Source: JBEKZD01 sp050013395 (GTDB lineage Bacteria; Verrucomicrobiota; Verrucomicrobiia; Palsa-1439). From it: a stretch of DNA of 8,417 nt. The notes beneath the pieces were generated by a model. The model had not been told where the DNA came from. It ran no database searches and was given only the letters and a program-made list of their open reading frames with translations. The translations under genes and the position numbers were made by a program. Below are positions 1 through 6,073 of the stretch, one piece after another. The stretch spans positions 1 to 8,417 of the forward strand of contig JBEKFI010000132.1 in the NCBI GenBank assembly GCA_050013395.1, read 5' to 3'. Each line of letters begins with the position of its first letter. Within the stretch, counting starts at the first letter, position 1.

Positions 1-81
1 CAACGTCCAACGTCCAACGTTCGACATCCGACCGGAGAGTTTGTTGGACGTTGAGCGTTGTGCGTTGTGCGTTGTGCGTTG
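1..81. repeat. Heptamer tandem repeats downstream of zwf
   Basis: Two blocks of short direct repeats are visible. CAACGTC is repeated almost three times at 1-20, and GCGTTGT is repeated 3.9 times at 55-81. The first block is also inverted relative to the sequence between them: CAACGTCCAAC at 8-18 (and again at 1-11) is the reverse complement of GTTGGACGTTG at 43-53, so a stem with a 24-nt loop can form. The array ends 9 bases before the zwf stop codon and lies downstream of zwf in its transcription direction. It may continue left of the window. It resembles low-complexity intergenic filler seen in Verrucomicrobiota and might act as an imperfect terminator, but there is no T-tract to support that. 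Confidence 0.8.
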
Positions 82-90
82 AATCTGTTT

Positions 91-1665
91 TCACGGTCTT
101 CTCCACTGACGCCCATCGCGTTCGATGAACTTGTCCGCTTCGGCTGGCCCCCAAGTGCCCGCTTCGTACGCGACGGGTGGTGGCGTCCCGCGACTGCGGG
201 ACCAGCCTTCGAGGATCGCGTCCATGATCGACCACGAACATTCCACCTCGTCGCTTCGGGTAAACAGCGTCGCGTCGCCAACAATGACATCGTGCAGCAA
301 TCGCTCGTACGCGTCTGGCGACTGCGCACCGAAGCTGCCGCCGTAACGAAAATCCATTTTCACGGGCTGAATATTCAGCGTTGTGCCGGGCACTTTCGCG
401 TTCATGCGGATCGCCACGCCTTCGTCGGGTTGGATGCGCAACACAAGCACGTTGGGTTGCACCGGCGCGGCTTGTTCGGCGGCAAAAAGCACAGCGGGCG
501 GCGCTTTGAACTGAATCGCGATCTCGGCGACCTGTTTGGGCAGGCGTTTGCCGTGGCGCAGATAAAAGGGCACGCCCGCCCAGCGCCAGTTGTCGAGGAA
601 GAATTTCAGCGCAACAAACGTCTCGGTGCGCGAGTCGGGAGCGACTTTCGGCTCTTCGCGATAGGCGACAACCGGTTTCCCAGCGATGGAGCCGCGGCCG
701 TATTGACCGCGCACCGTGAATTGCCGGGCGTCAGCAGGCGCAATCGGACGAATCGAGCGCAGAACCTTCACCTTTTCGTCGCGGATGTCCTCCGCTTCCA
801 ACGAGGCGGGTGGTTCCATGGCAACCAGCGAAAGCAACTGCATTAAGTGGTTCTGCACCATGTCGCGCAGCGCGCCCGAGTTGTCGTAGTAACCACCGCG
901 CGTTTCGATGCCGAGCGACTCGGCGACGGTGATCTGAACGTGGTCGATGTATTTCTGATTCCACAGCGGCTCGAAAATCTCGTTGGCGAACCGCAGCGCC
1001 AGGATGTTCTGGACGGTCTCCTTGCCGAGGTAATGGTCGATGCGGAAGATTTGCTGCTCGTCGAACGCGCCCGCCAATACGCGATTGAGTTCGCGCGCTG
1101 TGTCGAGGCTGCGGCCAAAAGGTTTCTCGACGATGATGCGCTGTGATAGTTGCTGGTTGCGGCCTCGATGAACGAGACGGCGAGCGCCGAGTTGCTGGAT
1201 GATCTGTGCAAAATCCGTCGGCGCGGTCGCCAGATAGAACAGGCGGTTGCCCGCCGTGCCGTGCGTGCGATCGATTTGCTCCAGAACCTTGCCCAACGAG
1301 TCGTAGCCCTTATCGTCGGCAAACTCGGAACGATGGTAGTAAATCCCTTGCGCCAGCGCCTCCCAAACGGCGGGATTGACCCCGCTTCCAGCGGGATTGA
1401 TCGGGCTGAAGCGCGAGAATTGTTGAACGCCTTGCTGGAGTTCCACGCGGAACTCTTCGTTGGTCTTCGGGCGGCGGGCAAATCCGACAATGCCGAACGA
1501 CGACGGAAGCTGTCCTTCGTGGGCGAGATTGTACAACGCCGGGACGAGCTTGCGATGTGTGAGGTCGCCCGTCGCGCCGAAAATCACCAGCACGCACGGC
1601 TCTGGTGTCCGTCGGCTGATGAGCCCCTCACGCAGGGGGTTCTGCGGCAGTTGGGTTTCGCGCAT
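91..1665 (-). CDS. zwf: Glucose-6-phosphate 1-dehydrogenase
   Basis: This enzyme oxidises glucose 6-phosphate to 6-phosphogluconolactone with NADP+ and opens the oxidative pentose phosphate pathway in the cytosol. The 524-residue product has the family's usual length. Visible motifs are the dinucleotide-binding loop GATGDLTHRKL (about residues 30-40), EKPFG (180-184) with the substrate-contacting Lys, the signature RIDHYLGKE (208-216), and the His of NHLMQLL (about 273) that matches the family's catalytic base. The C-terminal WGP motif near the end is also normal. I chose ATG at 1665 because the promoter-like sequence upstream predicts a transcript beginning near 1682. A GTG at 1686 would add seven residues that carry no conserved sequence. 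No strong ribosome-binding site is seen. The next gene upstream is a tRNA about 460 bases away, so zwf looks monocistronic. A 7-bp hairpin (185-202) lies within the 3' coding part. Confidence 0.97.
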   Translation of the reverse strand: MRETQLPQNPLREGLISRRTPEPCVLVIFGATGDLTHRKLVPALYNLAHEGQLPSSFGIVGFARRPKTNEEFRVELQQGVQQFSRFSPINPAGSGVNPAVWEALAQGIYYHRSEFADDKGYDSLGKVLEQIDRTHGTAGNRLFYLATAPTDFAQIIQQLGARRLVHRGRNQQLSQRIIVEKPFGRSLDTARELNRVLAGAFDEQQIFRIDHYLGKETVQNILALRFANEIFEPLWNQKYIDHVQITVAESLGIETRGGYYDNSGALRDMVQNHLMQLLSLVAMEPPASLEAEDIRDEKVKVLRSIRPIAPADARQFTVRGQYGRGSIAGKPVVAYREEPKVAPDSRTETFVALKFFLDNWRWAGVPFYLRHGKRLPKQVAEIAIQFKAPPAVLFAAEQAAPVQPNVLVLRIQPDEGVAIRMNAKVPGTTLNIQPVKMDFRYGGSFGAQSPDAYERLLHDVIVGDATLFTRSDEVECSWSIMDAILEGWSRSRGTPPPVAYEAGTWGPAEADKFIERDGRQWRRP

Positions 1666-1681
1666 AACCAATGATCGAGAC

Positions 1682-1716
1682 GCCACTCATCATACATCGG
1701 AAGCAGGCGAGAGCAA
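1682..1716 (-). promoter_or_regulatory. Possible zwf promoter
   Basis: On the minus strand TATGAT (1694-1689) matches the -10 consensus at five of six positions. It is preceded at a 16-base spacing by TTGCTC (1716-1711), a weak -35 match with only the TTG conserved. Transcription would begin near 1682 and leave a leader of about 17 bases before the ATG at 1665. This is a visual call in GC-rich DNA and could be chance. Confidence 0.35.
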
Positions 1717-1861
1717 GGCGGTTTCATCGTCTGGCTATCGCTTGCGACGGCTATTACTGACCTGAGCACCATCGCTTGCCCGGAGATGGTCGCTTTGCTC
1801 GACAACCCCGCCCGGCGACTTACAGCAATGACTGCGCAGCCCCTCGATAAACCAGCGACCC

Positions 1862-1966
1862 TTAGAGTCACTAACAAGACTCGTCCGGCATGGCAGCCGT
1901 ACCCTTTATGGCTGCGTAAAACGCAGGCATAAACTCTGCGACTACAGGTCTTGTTAGTGGCTCTAA
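1862..1966. repeat. 105-bp unit bounded by 19-bp inverted repeats
   Basis: TTAGAGTCACTAACAAGAC at 1862-1880 and GTCTTGTTAGTGGCTCTAA at 1948-1966 are reverse complements except for one position, which would be a U-G wobble in a plus-strand RNA. The 67-base interior can form further small hairpins: GCAGCC with GGCTGC, and CTGCG with CGCAG. It could be a structured RNA with a long closing stem. It could equally be a MITE, because a TA dinucleotide sits symmetrically one base inside each outer end, as expected for IS630/mariner-type insertion. No protein is encoded in it. Confidence 0.6.
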
Positions 1967-2022
1967 CCACTTCGACCCAGAAAGAGACCAAGTGCCGTCA
2001 GATCACGGGGTTTTCAAAAGCC

Positions 2023-2116
2023 AAATACGAACTAAATGGTATCTGGTTAACGTGTCGCTTCGCGCAACTGACTTGTTGGCAAGCGTTTCGCAAAAGAGGG
2101 GGATGAGTTCGTATTT
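2023..2116. repeat. 11-bp inverted repeat pair beyond the tRNA 3' end
   Basis: AAATACGAACT at 2023-2033 and AGTTCGTATTT at 2106-2116 are perfect reverse complements separated by 72 bases. The inner arm begins only 10 bases beyond the 3' end of the tRNA gene on its transcribed strand. The interior has GC-rich partial palindromes around GCTTCGCGC and GCGTTTCGC. It may fold in the tRNA trailer transcript or mark the ends of a small element. No function is assigned. Confidence 0.5.
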
Positions 2117-2125
2117 CAACTTAAT

Positions 2126-2200
2126 TGGCTCCCCGGGTAGGGCTCGAACCTACAACCTAGTGATTAACAGTCACTCGCTCCACCATTGAGCTACCGGGGA
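2126..2200 (-). tRNA. tRNA-Asn (anticodon GTT)
   Basis: Read on the minus strand, a complete cloverleaf is visible. The seven-pair acceptor stem is TCCCCGG with CCGGGGA. The D-stem is GCTC/GAGC. The anticodon stem AGTGA/TCACT closes the loop CTGTTAA, with GTT at 2168-2166. The T-stem is GTAGG/CCTAC with loop TTCGAGC. The discriminator base is G, and CCA follows directly in the DNA (2128-2126), so the CCA end appears to be encoded. The gene follows the HAD phosphatase gene by only 19 bases on the same strand, so it may be cotranscribed with that operon and released by processing. The GTT anticodon reads AAC and AAU codons. Confidence 0.97.
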
Positions 2201-2219
2201 ACCACGAATTGCCGCATGC

Positions 2220-2831
2220 CTATATACCGGCAATGCCGAGTTTCGTCAACTCCAGCCGCACTTGATCAGAGTTCTGATAGTGGATTCCGTGCAGGTCCGC
2301 TGCCCGCGCGCCCTCGACATTGGTGGGGATGTCGTCGATGAACACCGTGCGCTCGGCCCGCAGCCCGAACCGCTGCAGCGCCAGTTCGTAGATGCGCGGG
2401 TCGGGTTTCAGCAGTCCAACTTCATGGGAGAGCACCAGCCCTTCGACTTCACGCACGATGGGGAACTTGCCAAAGACGTAATCCATGTGAATCGCGTTGG
2501 TGTTCGACAGAATCACGCGCGTCACCCGCCCTTTGAGTTGCCGTGCCAGCGCAATCATCGGCTCAATCGGCGTGAAAATCTCCGCCCAGATGCGCGCGAA
2601 TTCGGCAAAATCGCCGTCCAACCCGGTGTCCCGCCGCACGATCTCGTAGAACCGTTGCGGCGACAACTCACCGAGTGCCAACTGATTCATGAACGGCGTG
2701 AGCATCACGTAACCCTCCAACTCACGCCGGGTCTTGCCCGTGCGCGCCGCCATTCGGTCCAACGCGCGCGCCTCGTCCACCGCGATCAGCACGTTGCCCA
2801 GATCGAAGATGATGGCCTCGATACCGCTCAT
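2220..2831 (-). CDS. HAD-superfamily phosphatase, YihX-like
   Basis: The product is a 203-residue haloacid dehalogenase hydrolase, predicted to be a cytosolic phosphatase acting on a small phosphorylated compound. The motifs are in order: nucleophile Asp10 in FDLGNVL, motif II LSNTN (Ser109), motif III Lys142 in LKPDP, and motif IV Asp166-Asp167 in FIDDIPTNVEGA. The DLGN form of motif I, with Gly in place of the usual second Asp, is shared with YihX-type glucose-1-phosphate phosphatases. The length and the SNTN/KPDPRIY layout match that group. It is unlike MtnC enolase-phosphatase, despite its place behind an MtnA-like gene. Its ATG overlaps the aldolase stop codon (ATGA), which implies translational coupling. 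Its substrate is unknown. A sugar 1-phosphate or an aldolase-pathway intermediate would fit the neighbourhood. Confidence 0.88.
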   Translation of the reverse strand: MSGIEAIIFDLGNVLIAVDEARALDRMAARTGKTRRELEGYVMLTPFMNQLALGELSPQRFYEIVRRDTGLDGDFAEFARIWAEIFTPIEPMIALARQLKGRVTRVILSNTNAIHMDYVFGKFPIVREVEGLVLSHEVGLLKPDPRIYELALQRFGLRAERTVFIDDIPTNVEGARAADLHGIHYQNSDQVRLELTKLGIAGI

Positions 2832-3391
2832 ACCTGTGCCAACATGTCTTCCACGCGCCGTCCCGCCTCGTCGATCGTTCTGCCCAGCGCCACAAATCCG
2901 TGGTTGCGAATGATGAAGAAGTCATGACCGTCCAGAATCTTCATGATCTCCGCTGCCAATTCGGACGTCCCGTACGGCTGTTCTCGCTCCGTCACCACCA
3001 ACTCAAGCCGTGTCGCTGCGGCCAACAGTTCGTCGCTGTGGGCGTGAAAGACCGCGTTGACCTCGGCGCGTGCGGCGTAGATGGCTGCGTGCATCATGCT
3101 TTCGCTGGATGGTTCGCCAACACCGCGCACGGTCAATTCGCGCTTGGCGACGTTAGCTTTGACCACTTCCACAAACTGCTCGCGCGCGATCGTGGTCGGA
3201 TCAGTTCCCGTGGGACTGATAATAAACCCATTTGCCGTACGGAAGCTTAGGTTGCCCATCGCCTTGCCGACGATTCCGAGACGCGCGAACCGCCGACACC
3301 AGTTCACCAATTCGTCGAGCCGCGCGTCACGAGGCGGCTCGTGGCCTGCAAACACAGTCCGAAACTTTGTGCCGACGTAACCCTCTGGCAT
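2828..3391 (-). CDS. Class II aldolase/adducin-family protein
   Basis: The product is a 187-residue metal-dependent aldolase of the FucA/AraD/MtnB superfamily. Visible features are phosphate-binding GNLSFR (46-51) and SPTGTD (59-64), PSSES with the catalytic-type Glu97, the zinc ligands His116 and His118 in HAHSD, and the third His164 in NHGFVALG. All FucA-type catalytic and metal residues are therefore present. Known members cleave fuculose 1-phosphate, dehydrate methylthioribulose 1-phosphate (MtnB), or in the DHAP shunt split 5-deoxyribulose 1-phosphate or methylthioribulose 1-phosphate into DHAP and an aldehyde. The gene begins 7 bases after the MtnA-like isomerase stop and overlaps the HAD gene by 4 bases, so an isomerase-aldolase pathway is likely. 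Sequence alone does not separate aldolase from dehydratase activity. The lack of MtnC and MtnD companions favours cleavage. Confidence 0.88.
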   Translation of the reverse strand: MPEGYVGTKFRTVFAGHEPPRDARLDELVNWCRRFARLGIVGKAMGNLSFRTANGFIISPTGTDPTTIAREQFVEVVKANVAKRELTVRGVGEPSSESMMHAAIYAARAEVNAVFHAHSDELLAAATRLELVVTEREQPYGTSELAAEIMKILDGHDFFIIRNHGFVALGRTIDEAGRRVEDMLAQV

Positions 3392-3398
3392 GATTGGA

Positions 3399-4517
3399 TC
3401 ACTTTGCGAACAGTTTCTTCACCTGGCCCGGTTTGACGATCCCCTTCTCCGTGATGATGCCCGTGATGTAACGGGCGGGGGTTACGTCAAAGGCGGGATT
3501 GGCCGCCACGGCCCTTTCAGGCGAGACACGGACGCGCTCAAGCTTGTTTCTGGCGTTCTTTCCCAAAACATAATGAAGCTCCGCTTCGTCACGCTCTTCG
3601 ATCGGGATGTCATCACCGCTTATGCAGGTCAGATCAATCGTTGAAGTCGGCGCGGCCACGTAGAAGGGCACGCCGTTCTCGTGCGCGAGCACCGCCTTCT
3701 CGTACGTGCCAATCTTGTTGGCCACGTCGCCGTTGGCGGCAATGCGATCGGCGCCGACGATGCACAGGTCAACCTCACCCCGTCGCATGAGAAATCCGCC
3801 GGAGTTGTCGGCGATGATTTTGTGCGGCACGCCTTCCTGCAGGAATTCCCAGCTCGTCAGGTTTGCGCCCTGGTTGCGCGGACGCGTTTCGTCTACCCAC
3901 ACGAATACTTTCCGCCCTTTCCGGTGCGCGAGATAAACAGGCGCGGGCGCACTGCCCCAGTCCACCAGCGCCAACCAACCCGCATTGCAGTGCGTCAGCA
4001 CCCGCGAGCCACTCCGGATCAACGGCAAACCCACTTCCGCGATTTTCCGGCCGCGCTCCACGTATTCGTCGGCAATGTTTTCCGCTTCGGCGATGGCCGA
4101 GGCGCAGGCCATTTCCACATCGTCAGCGTCTTCGACGCGAGCCGCGACGCGATCCAGAGCGTGTTTCAAGTCTGCCGCTGTCGGCCGTGTCTTCAGCAAG
4201 GTTGAATACGCTTTGCGGACGTAACCGTGGAATTTCTTCCATCTTGATTGTCCTGCTGCCTCGATGCGCGCATCGAACTTGCTCCGAAGGCCTTCTTCGG
4301 GGTGAACTTCGAGGCAAGCCTGTGCCAGACCGTAGCCTGCCGTCGCGCCGATCGTTCCGGCCCCGCGAACGATCATGGTCTTGATGGCATTGGCCGTCTC
4401 CCGATGATTTCGCAATCGCAGCAGCTCGAACCTATGCGGCAGGAGCGGTTGGTTGACGACCACCACATCGCGGCACTCCATCCACACCGCTCGGTAGTCT
4501 TTTCCGCGCACTTTCAT
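3399..4517 (-). CDS. MtnA-family sugar-1-phosphate isomerase (aIF-2B-like)
   Basis: The 372-residue product belongs to the methylthioribose-1-phosphate isomerase/eIF2B-like family. These enzymes convert an aldose 1-phosphate (methylthioribose or 5-deoxyribose 1-phosphate) into its ketose 1-phosphate. The catalytic pair is intact: Cys177 in THCNAG and Asp257 in GADRIAANGDVANKIGT. DETRPRNQGA (209-218), FYVAAPTSTID and the C-terminal ITGIITEKGI are also family features. Odd points are RGAGTIG at 51-57 where most MtnA proteins have RGAPAIG, WLALVDWGSA after the Cys, and extra residues around 318-335 in the C-terminal part. These suggest a subgroup whose substrate may not be methylthioribose 1-phosphate. 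It is the first gene of the cassette, 7 bases upstream of the aldolase. No SAM-type riboswitch or kinase gene is visible upstream. Confidence 0.9.
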   Translation of the reverse strand: MKVRGKDYRAVWMECRDVVVVNQPLLPHRFELLRLRNHRETANAIKTMIVRGAGTIGATAGYGLAQACLEVHPEEGLRSKFDARIEAAGQSRWKKFHGYVRKAYSTLLKTRPTAADLKHALDRVAARVEDADDVEMACASAIAEAENIADEYVERGRKIAEVGLPLIRSGSRVLTHCNAGWLALVDWGSAPAPVYLAHRKGRKVFVWVDETRPRNQGANLTSWEFLQEGVPHKIIADNSGGFLMRRGEVDLCIVGADRIAANGDVANKIGTYEKAVLAHENGVPFYVAAPTSTIDLTCISGDDIPIEERDEAELHYVLGKNARNKLERVRVSPERAVAANPAFDVTPARYITGIITEKGIVKPGQVKKLFAK

Positions 4518-4565
4518 CGGCTCGAATCTATCCGCCGGGCTTTCCGCTCACAAGCTTTCCGTGGC

Positions 4566-4663
4566 AACAACAACGGGTGCGATTAAAAGTGGCGGTCACC
4601 GGCTCAGTCAACCGCTGCCTGCGAGATGGTTGACCGCCAGAAATAATCGCACCCAACAACAAC
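4566..4663. mobile_element. MITE-like 80-bp palindromic element with 9-bp flanking repeats
   Basis: The core at 4575-4654 has 24-base inverted ends. GGGTGCGATTA (4575-4585) pairs with TAATCGCACCC (4644-4654). A symmetric 4-base mismatch follows, and then TGGCGGTCA (4590-4598) pairs with TGACCGCCA (4631-4639). It is flanked directly by AACAACAAC on both sides (4566-4574 and 4655-4663), which looks like a 9-bp target-site duplication. It encodes nothing and sits between the divergent isomerase and exporter genes, so it may carry or separate their promoters. The flanking repeat is simple sequence, so chance cannot be excluded. Confidence 0.6.
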
Positions 4664-4697
4664 ACACGGGTTGCGAACACCGCGACTTCATGGAAGA

Positions 4698-6002
4698 ATG
4701 CAGCTCGGCTGGATGAAGACCAACGACTCCAAAATCGCCGCCGAAGAGCGGCAGCAAGCGGCACCGGGCACTCCGCGCCATGACCCGTATGCCGGGTTGC
4801 GGTTCCGCGACTGCCGCTTGTTGCTTGCCGGCGGCGTGCTCGCCAACACGGGCCGCCTCATGCAATCGGTGGCCGTCGGCTGGGAACTGTACGAGCGGAC
4901 CGGCTCTGCCATGGCGCTGGGCTGGGTCGGGCTGGTGCAGGCGCTGCCGATCATCCTTCTGGCGGTGCCGGCCGGGCACGTGGCGGACCGGTTCGACCGC
5001 AAGTGGGTTGTCGTCGTCACCCAGTTGGTGATGGTGCTCGCCTCGCTCGGTCTCGCCGCGCTGTCCCACTTTCATGGCCCGGTGACGCTGATGTACGGCT
5101 GCCTGCTGCTGGGCGCCACCGCGCTGGCGTTCAACTGGTCCGCCACTGCTGCGTTGCTTCCGCAGACCGTGCCGCTGGAGGTTTTCAGCAACGCCGTGAC
5201 GTGGCGGACCAGCGGATACCAAGTGGCGTCCGTCGTCGGCCCGGCATTGAGCGGTTTGATGATCGCCGCGTTGCATGGCACCGCCCTGGTGTACGTCACC
5301 GATGCGTTGCTGGGTCTTCTCTTCGCCGCGTTCGTCACGATGATCGCCAGAAAACAAGCAGACCGCTCCACCGGGGAGGTCACGCTGCGCTCTCTGGTCG
5401 CGGGGTTCCGTTTCGTTTGGCAAACGAAAATCATCCTCGCCACCATCACGCTTGATCTGTTCGCCGTCTTGTTCGGCGGAGCGACGGCCCTGCTGCCGAT
5501 TTACGCGAAAGACATTTTGAATGTTGGCCCGACGGGATTGGGGTGGATGCGTGCCGCGCCGGCCATCGGCGCGTTCGCTACGGCGCTCGCCTTTACCCAT
5601 CTTCCGCCGTCGCGCAACATCGGCAAGACGTTGCTCTGGGCCGTGGCGGGTTTCGGCGCAGCGACGATCGTTTTCGGAATCTCGCACTTGTTCTGGCTGT
5701 CGCTGCTGATGCTGCTGCTGACCGGTGTGTTCGACAACATCAGCGTCGTCGTCCGCCACAGCCTCGTGCAATTGCGCACACCGGACGCGATGCGCGGCCG
5801 CGTGTCCGCCGTGAACAACGTATTCATCAGTTCCTCGAACGAACTCGGCGCTTTCGAGTCCGGCTTGGTGGCGGCGCTTTTCGGAACGGTGTTCTCGGTC
5901 GTCAGCGGCGGGATCGGCACGATCATCGTCGTCCTGTTCACCGCCCGCATCTGGCCGGAGATTCGTCAGCTCAAGTCGCTGCAGGATGTTCGACCGGAAT
6001 AA
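4698..6002 (+). CDS. MFS exporter, EntS/DHA3-type
   Basis: The product is a multi-pass inner-membrane protein of about 434 residues, predicted to be a proton-driven exporter of the major facilitator superfamily. It has about twelve hydrophobic segments beginning with LLLAGGVLANTGRLM. The MFS motif A loop GHVADRFDRK lies between the second and third segments (93-102), and the conserved late segment RGRVSAVNNVFISSSNELG (about 366-384) is typical of the EntS/MFS_3 group. Members export siderophores or drugs, and the substrate here cannot be read from sequence. Starts at ATG 4698 and ATG 4713 are both possible and neither has a convincing ribosome-binding site. A TTG at 4671 would add nine polar residues. 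It is transcribed divergently from the isomerase operon and convergently with recR. A functional link to the sugar-phosphate cassette is not evident. Confidence 0.9.
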   Translation: MQLGWMKTNDSKIAAEERQQAAPGTPRHDPYAGLRFRDCRLLLAGGVLANTGRLMQSVAVGWELYERTGSAMALGWVGLVQALPIILLAVPAGHVADRFDRKWVVVVTQLVMVLASLGLAALSHFHGPVTLMYGCLLLGATALAFNWSATAALLPQTVPLEVFSNAVTWRTSGYQVASVVGPALSGLMIAALHGTALVYVTDALLGLLFAAFVTMIARKQADRSTGEVTLRSLVAGFRFVWQTKIILATITLDLFAVLFGGATALLPIYAKDILNVGPTGLGWMRAAPAIGAFATALAFTHLPPSRNIGKTLLWAVAGFGAATIVFGISHLFWLSLLMLLLTGVFDNISVVVRHSLVQLRTPDAMRGRVSAVNNVFISSSNELGAFESGLVAALFGTVFSVVSGGIGTIIVVLFTARIWPEIRQLKSLQDVRPE

Positions 6003-6012
6003 GCGCGAGGAA

Positions 6013-6073
6013 TTGTAGCCGCGAATCTCATTCGCGGCAGGGATCAGCCCGCGAAAAGGCTTCGCGGCTACAA
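6013..6073. repeat. Double-palindrome REP-like element between convergent genes
   Basis: The outer arms TTGTAGCCGCGAA (6013-6025) and TTCGCGGCTACAA (6061-6073) are perfect inverted repeats. Inside, CCGCGAAT (6019-6026) also pairs with ATTCGCGG (6030-6037) across a 3-base loop, and CCGCGAA (6049-6055) pairs with TTCGCGG (6061-6067). The sequence can therefore form either one long stem or two adjacent hairpins. It starts 10 bases after the exporter stop and runs into the 3' end of recR, whose TAG stop lies in the right arm. It could serve as a two-way transcription end, but there is no T-run. Confidence 0.8.

Larger units (their letters stand above)
1717..2125. other. Non-coding interval between zwf and tRNA-Asn
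   Basis: About 410 bases carry no convincing gene. The open frames here have no recognisable domain, and one of them (1584-1991, minus) overlaps zwf extensively. The stretch holds two separate long-range inverted repeats (1862-1966 and 2023-2116, listed separately). It also holds a short palindrome around 1770-1792 (ACCATC and GATGGT arms). The region lies downstream of the tRNA in its transcription direction and upstream of the zwf promoter-like sequence. No obvious T-rich intrinsic terminator for the tRNA transcript is visible. Confidence 0.6.

Noticed and set aside
1..81. CRISPR-like array
   Set aside because: The units are 7 bases and adjacent, with no spacers and no cas genes nearby.
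58..846. Plus-strand open frame of 262 codons opposite zwf
   Set aside because: The composition is that of a shadow frame, there is no motif, and the opposite strand encodes an unmistakable G6PDH.
1584..1991. Minus-strand 135-codon frame overlapping the zwf start and reaching the 19-bp inverted repeat
   Set aside because: No recognisable domain, it overlaps zwf in another frame, and it would pass through the right arm of the inverted repeat.
2220..2831. MtnC-type enolase-phosphatase
   Set aside because: Motif I is DLGN and the layout follows YihX. MtnC proteins have a different motif I (DIEGT-like) and a larger cap.
4518..4697. SAM or other riboswitch upstream of the MtnA-like gene
   Set aside because: Only 180 bases separate the divergent genes. 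The structured part is the symmetric palindrome flanked by direct repeats, and I see no known aptamer core.
4608..5771. Long minus-strand open frame of 387 codons antisense to the exporter
   Set aside because: It is rich in Arg, Gln, His and Asp with no domain, and lies wholly opposite a clear MFS gene. Long antisense frames are expected in GC-rich DNA.
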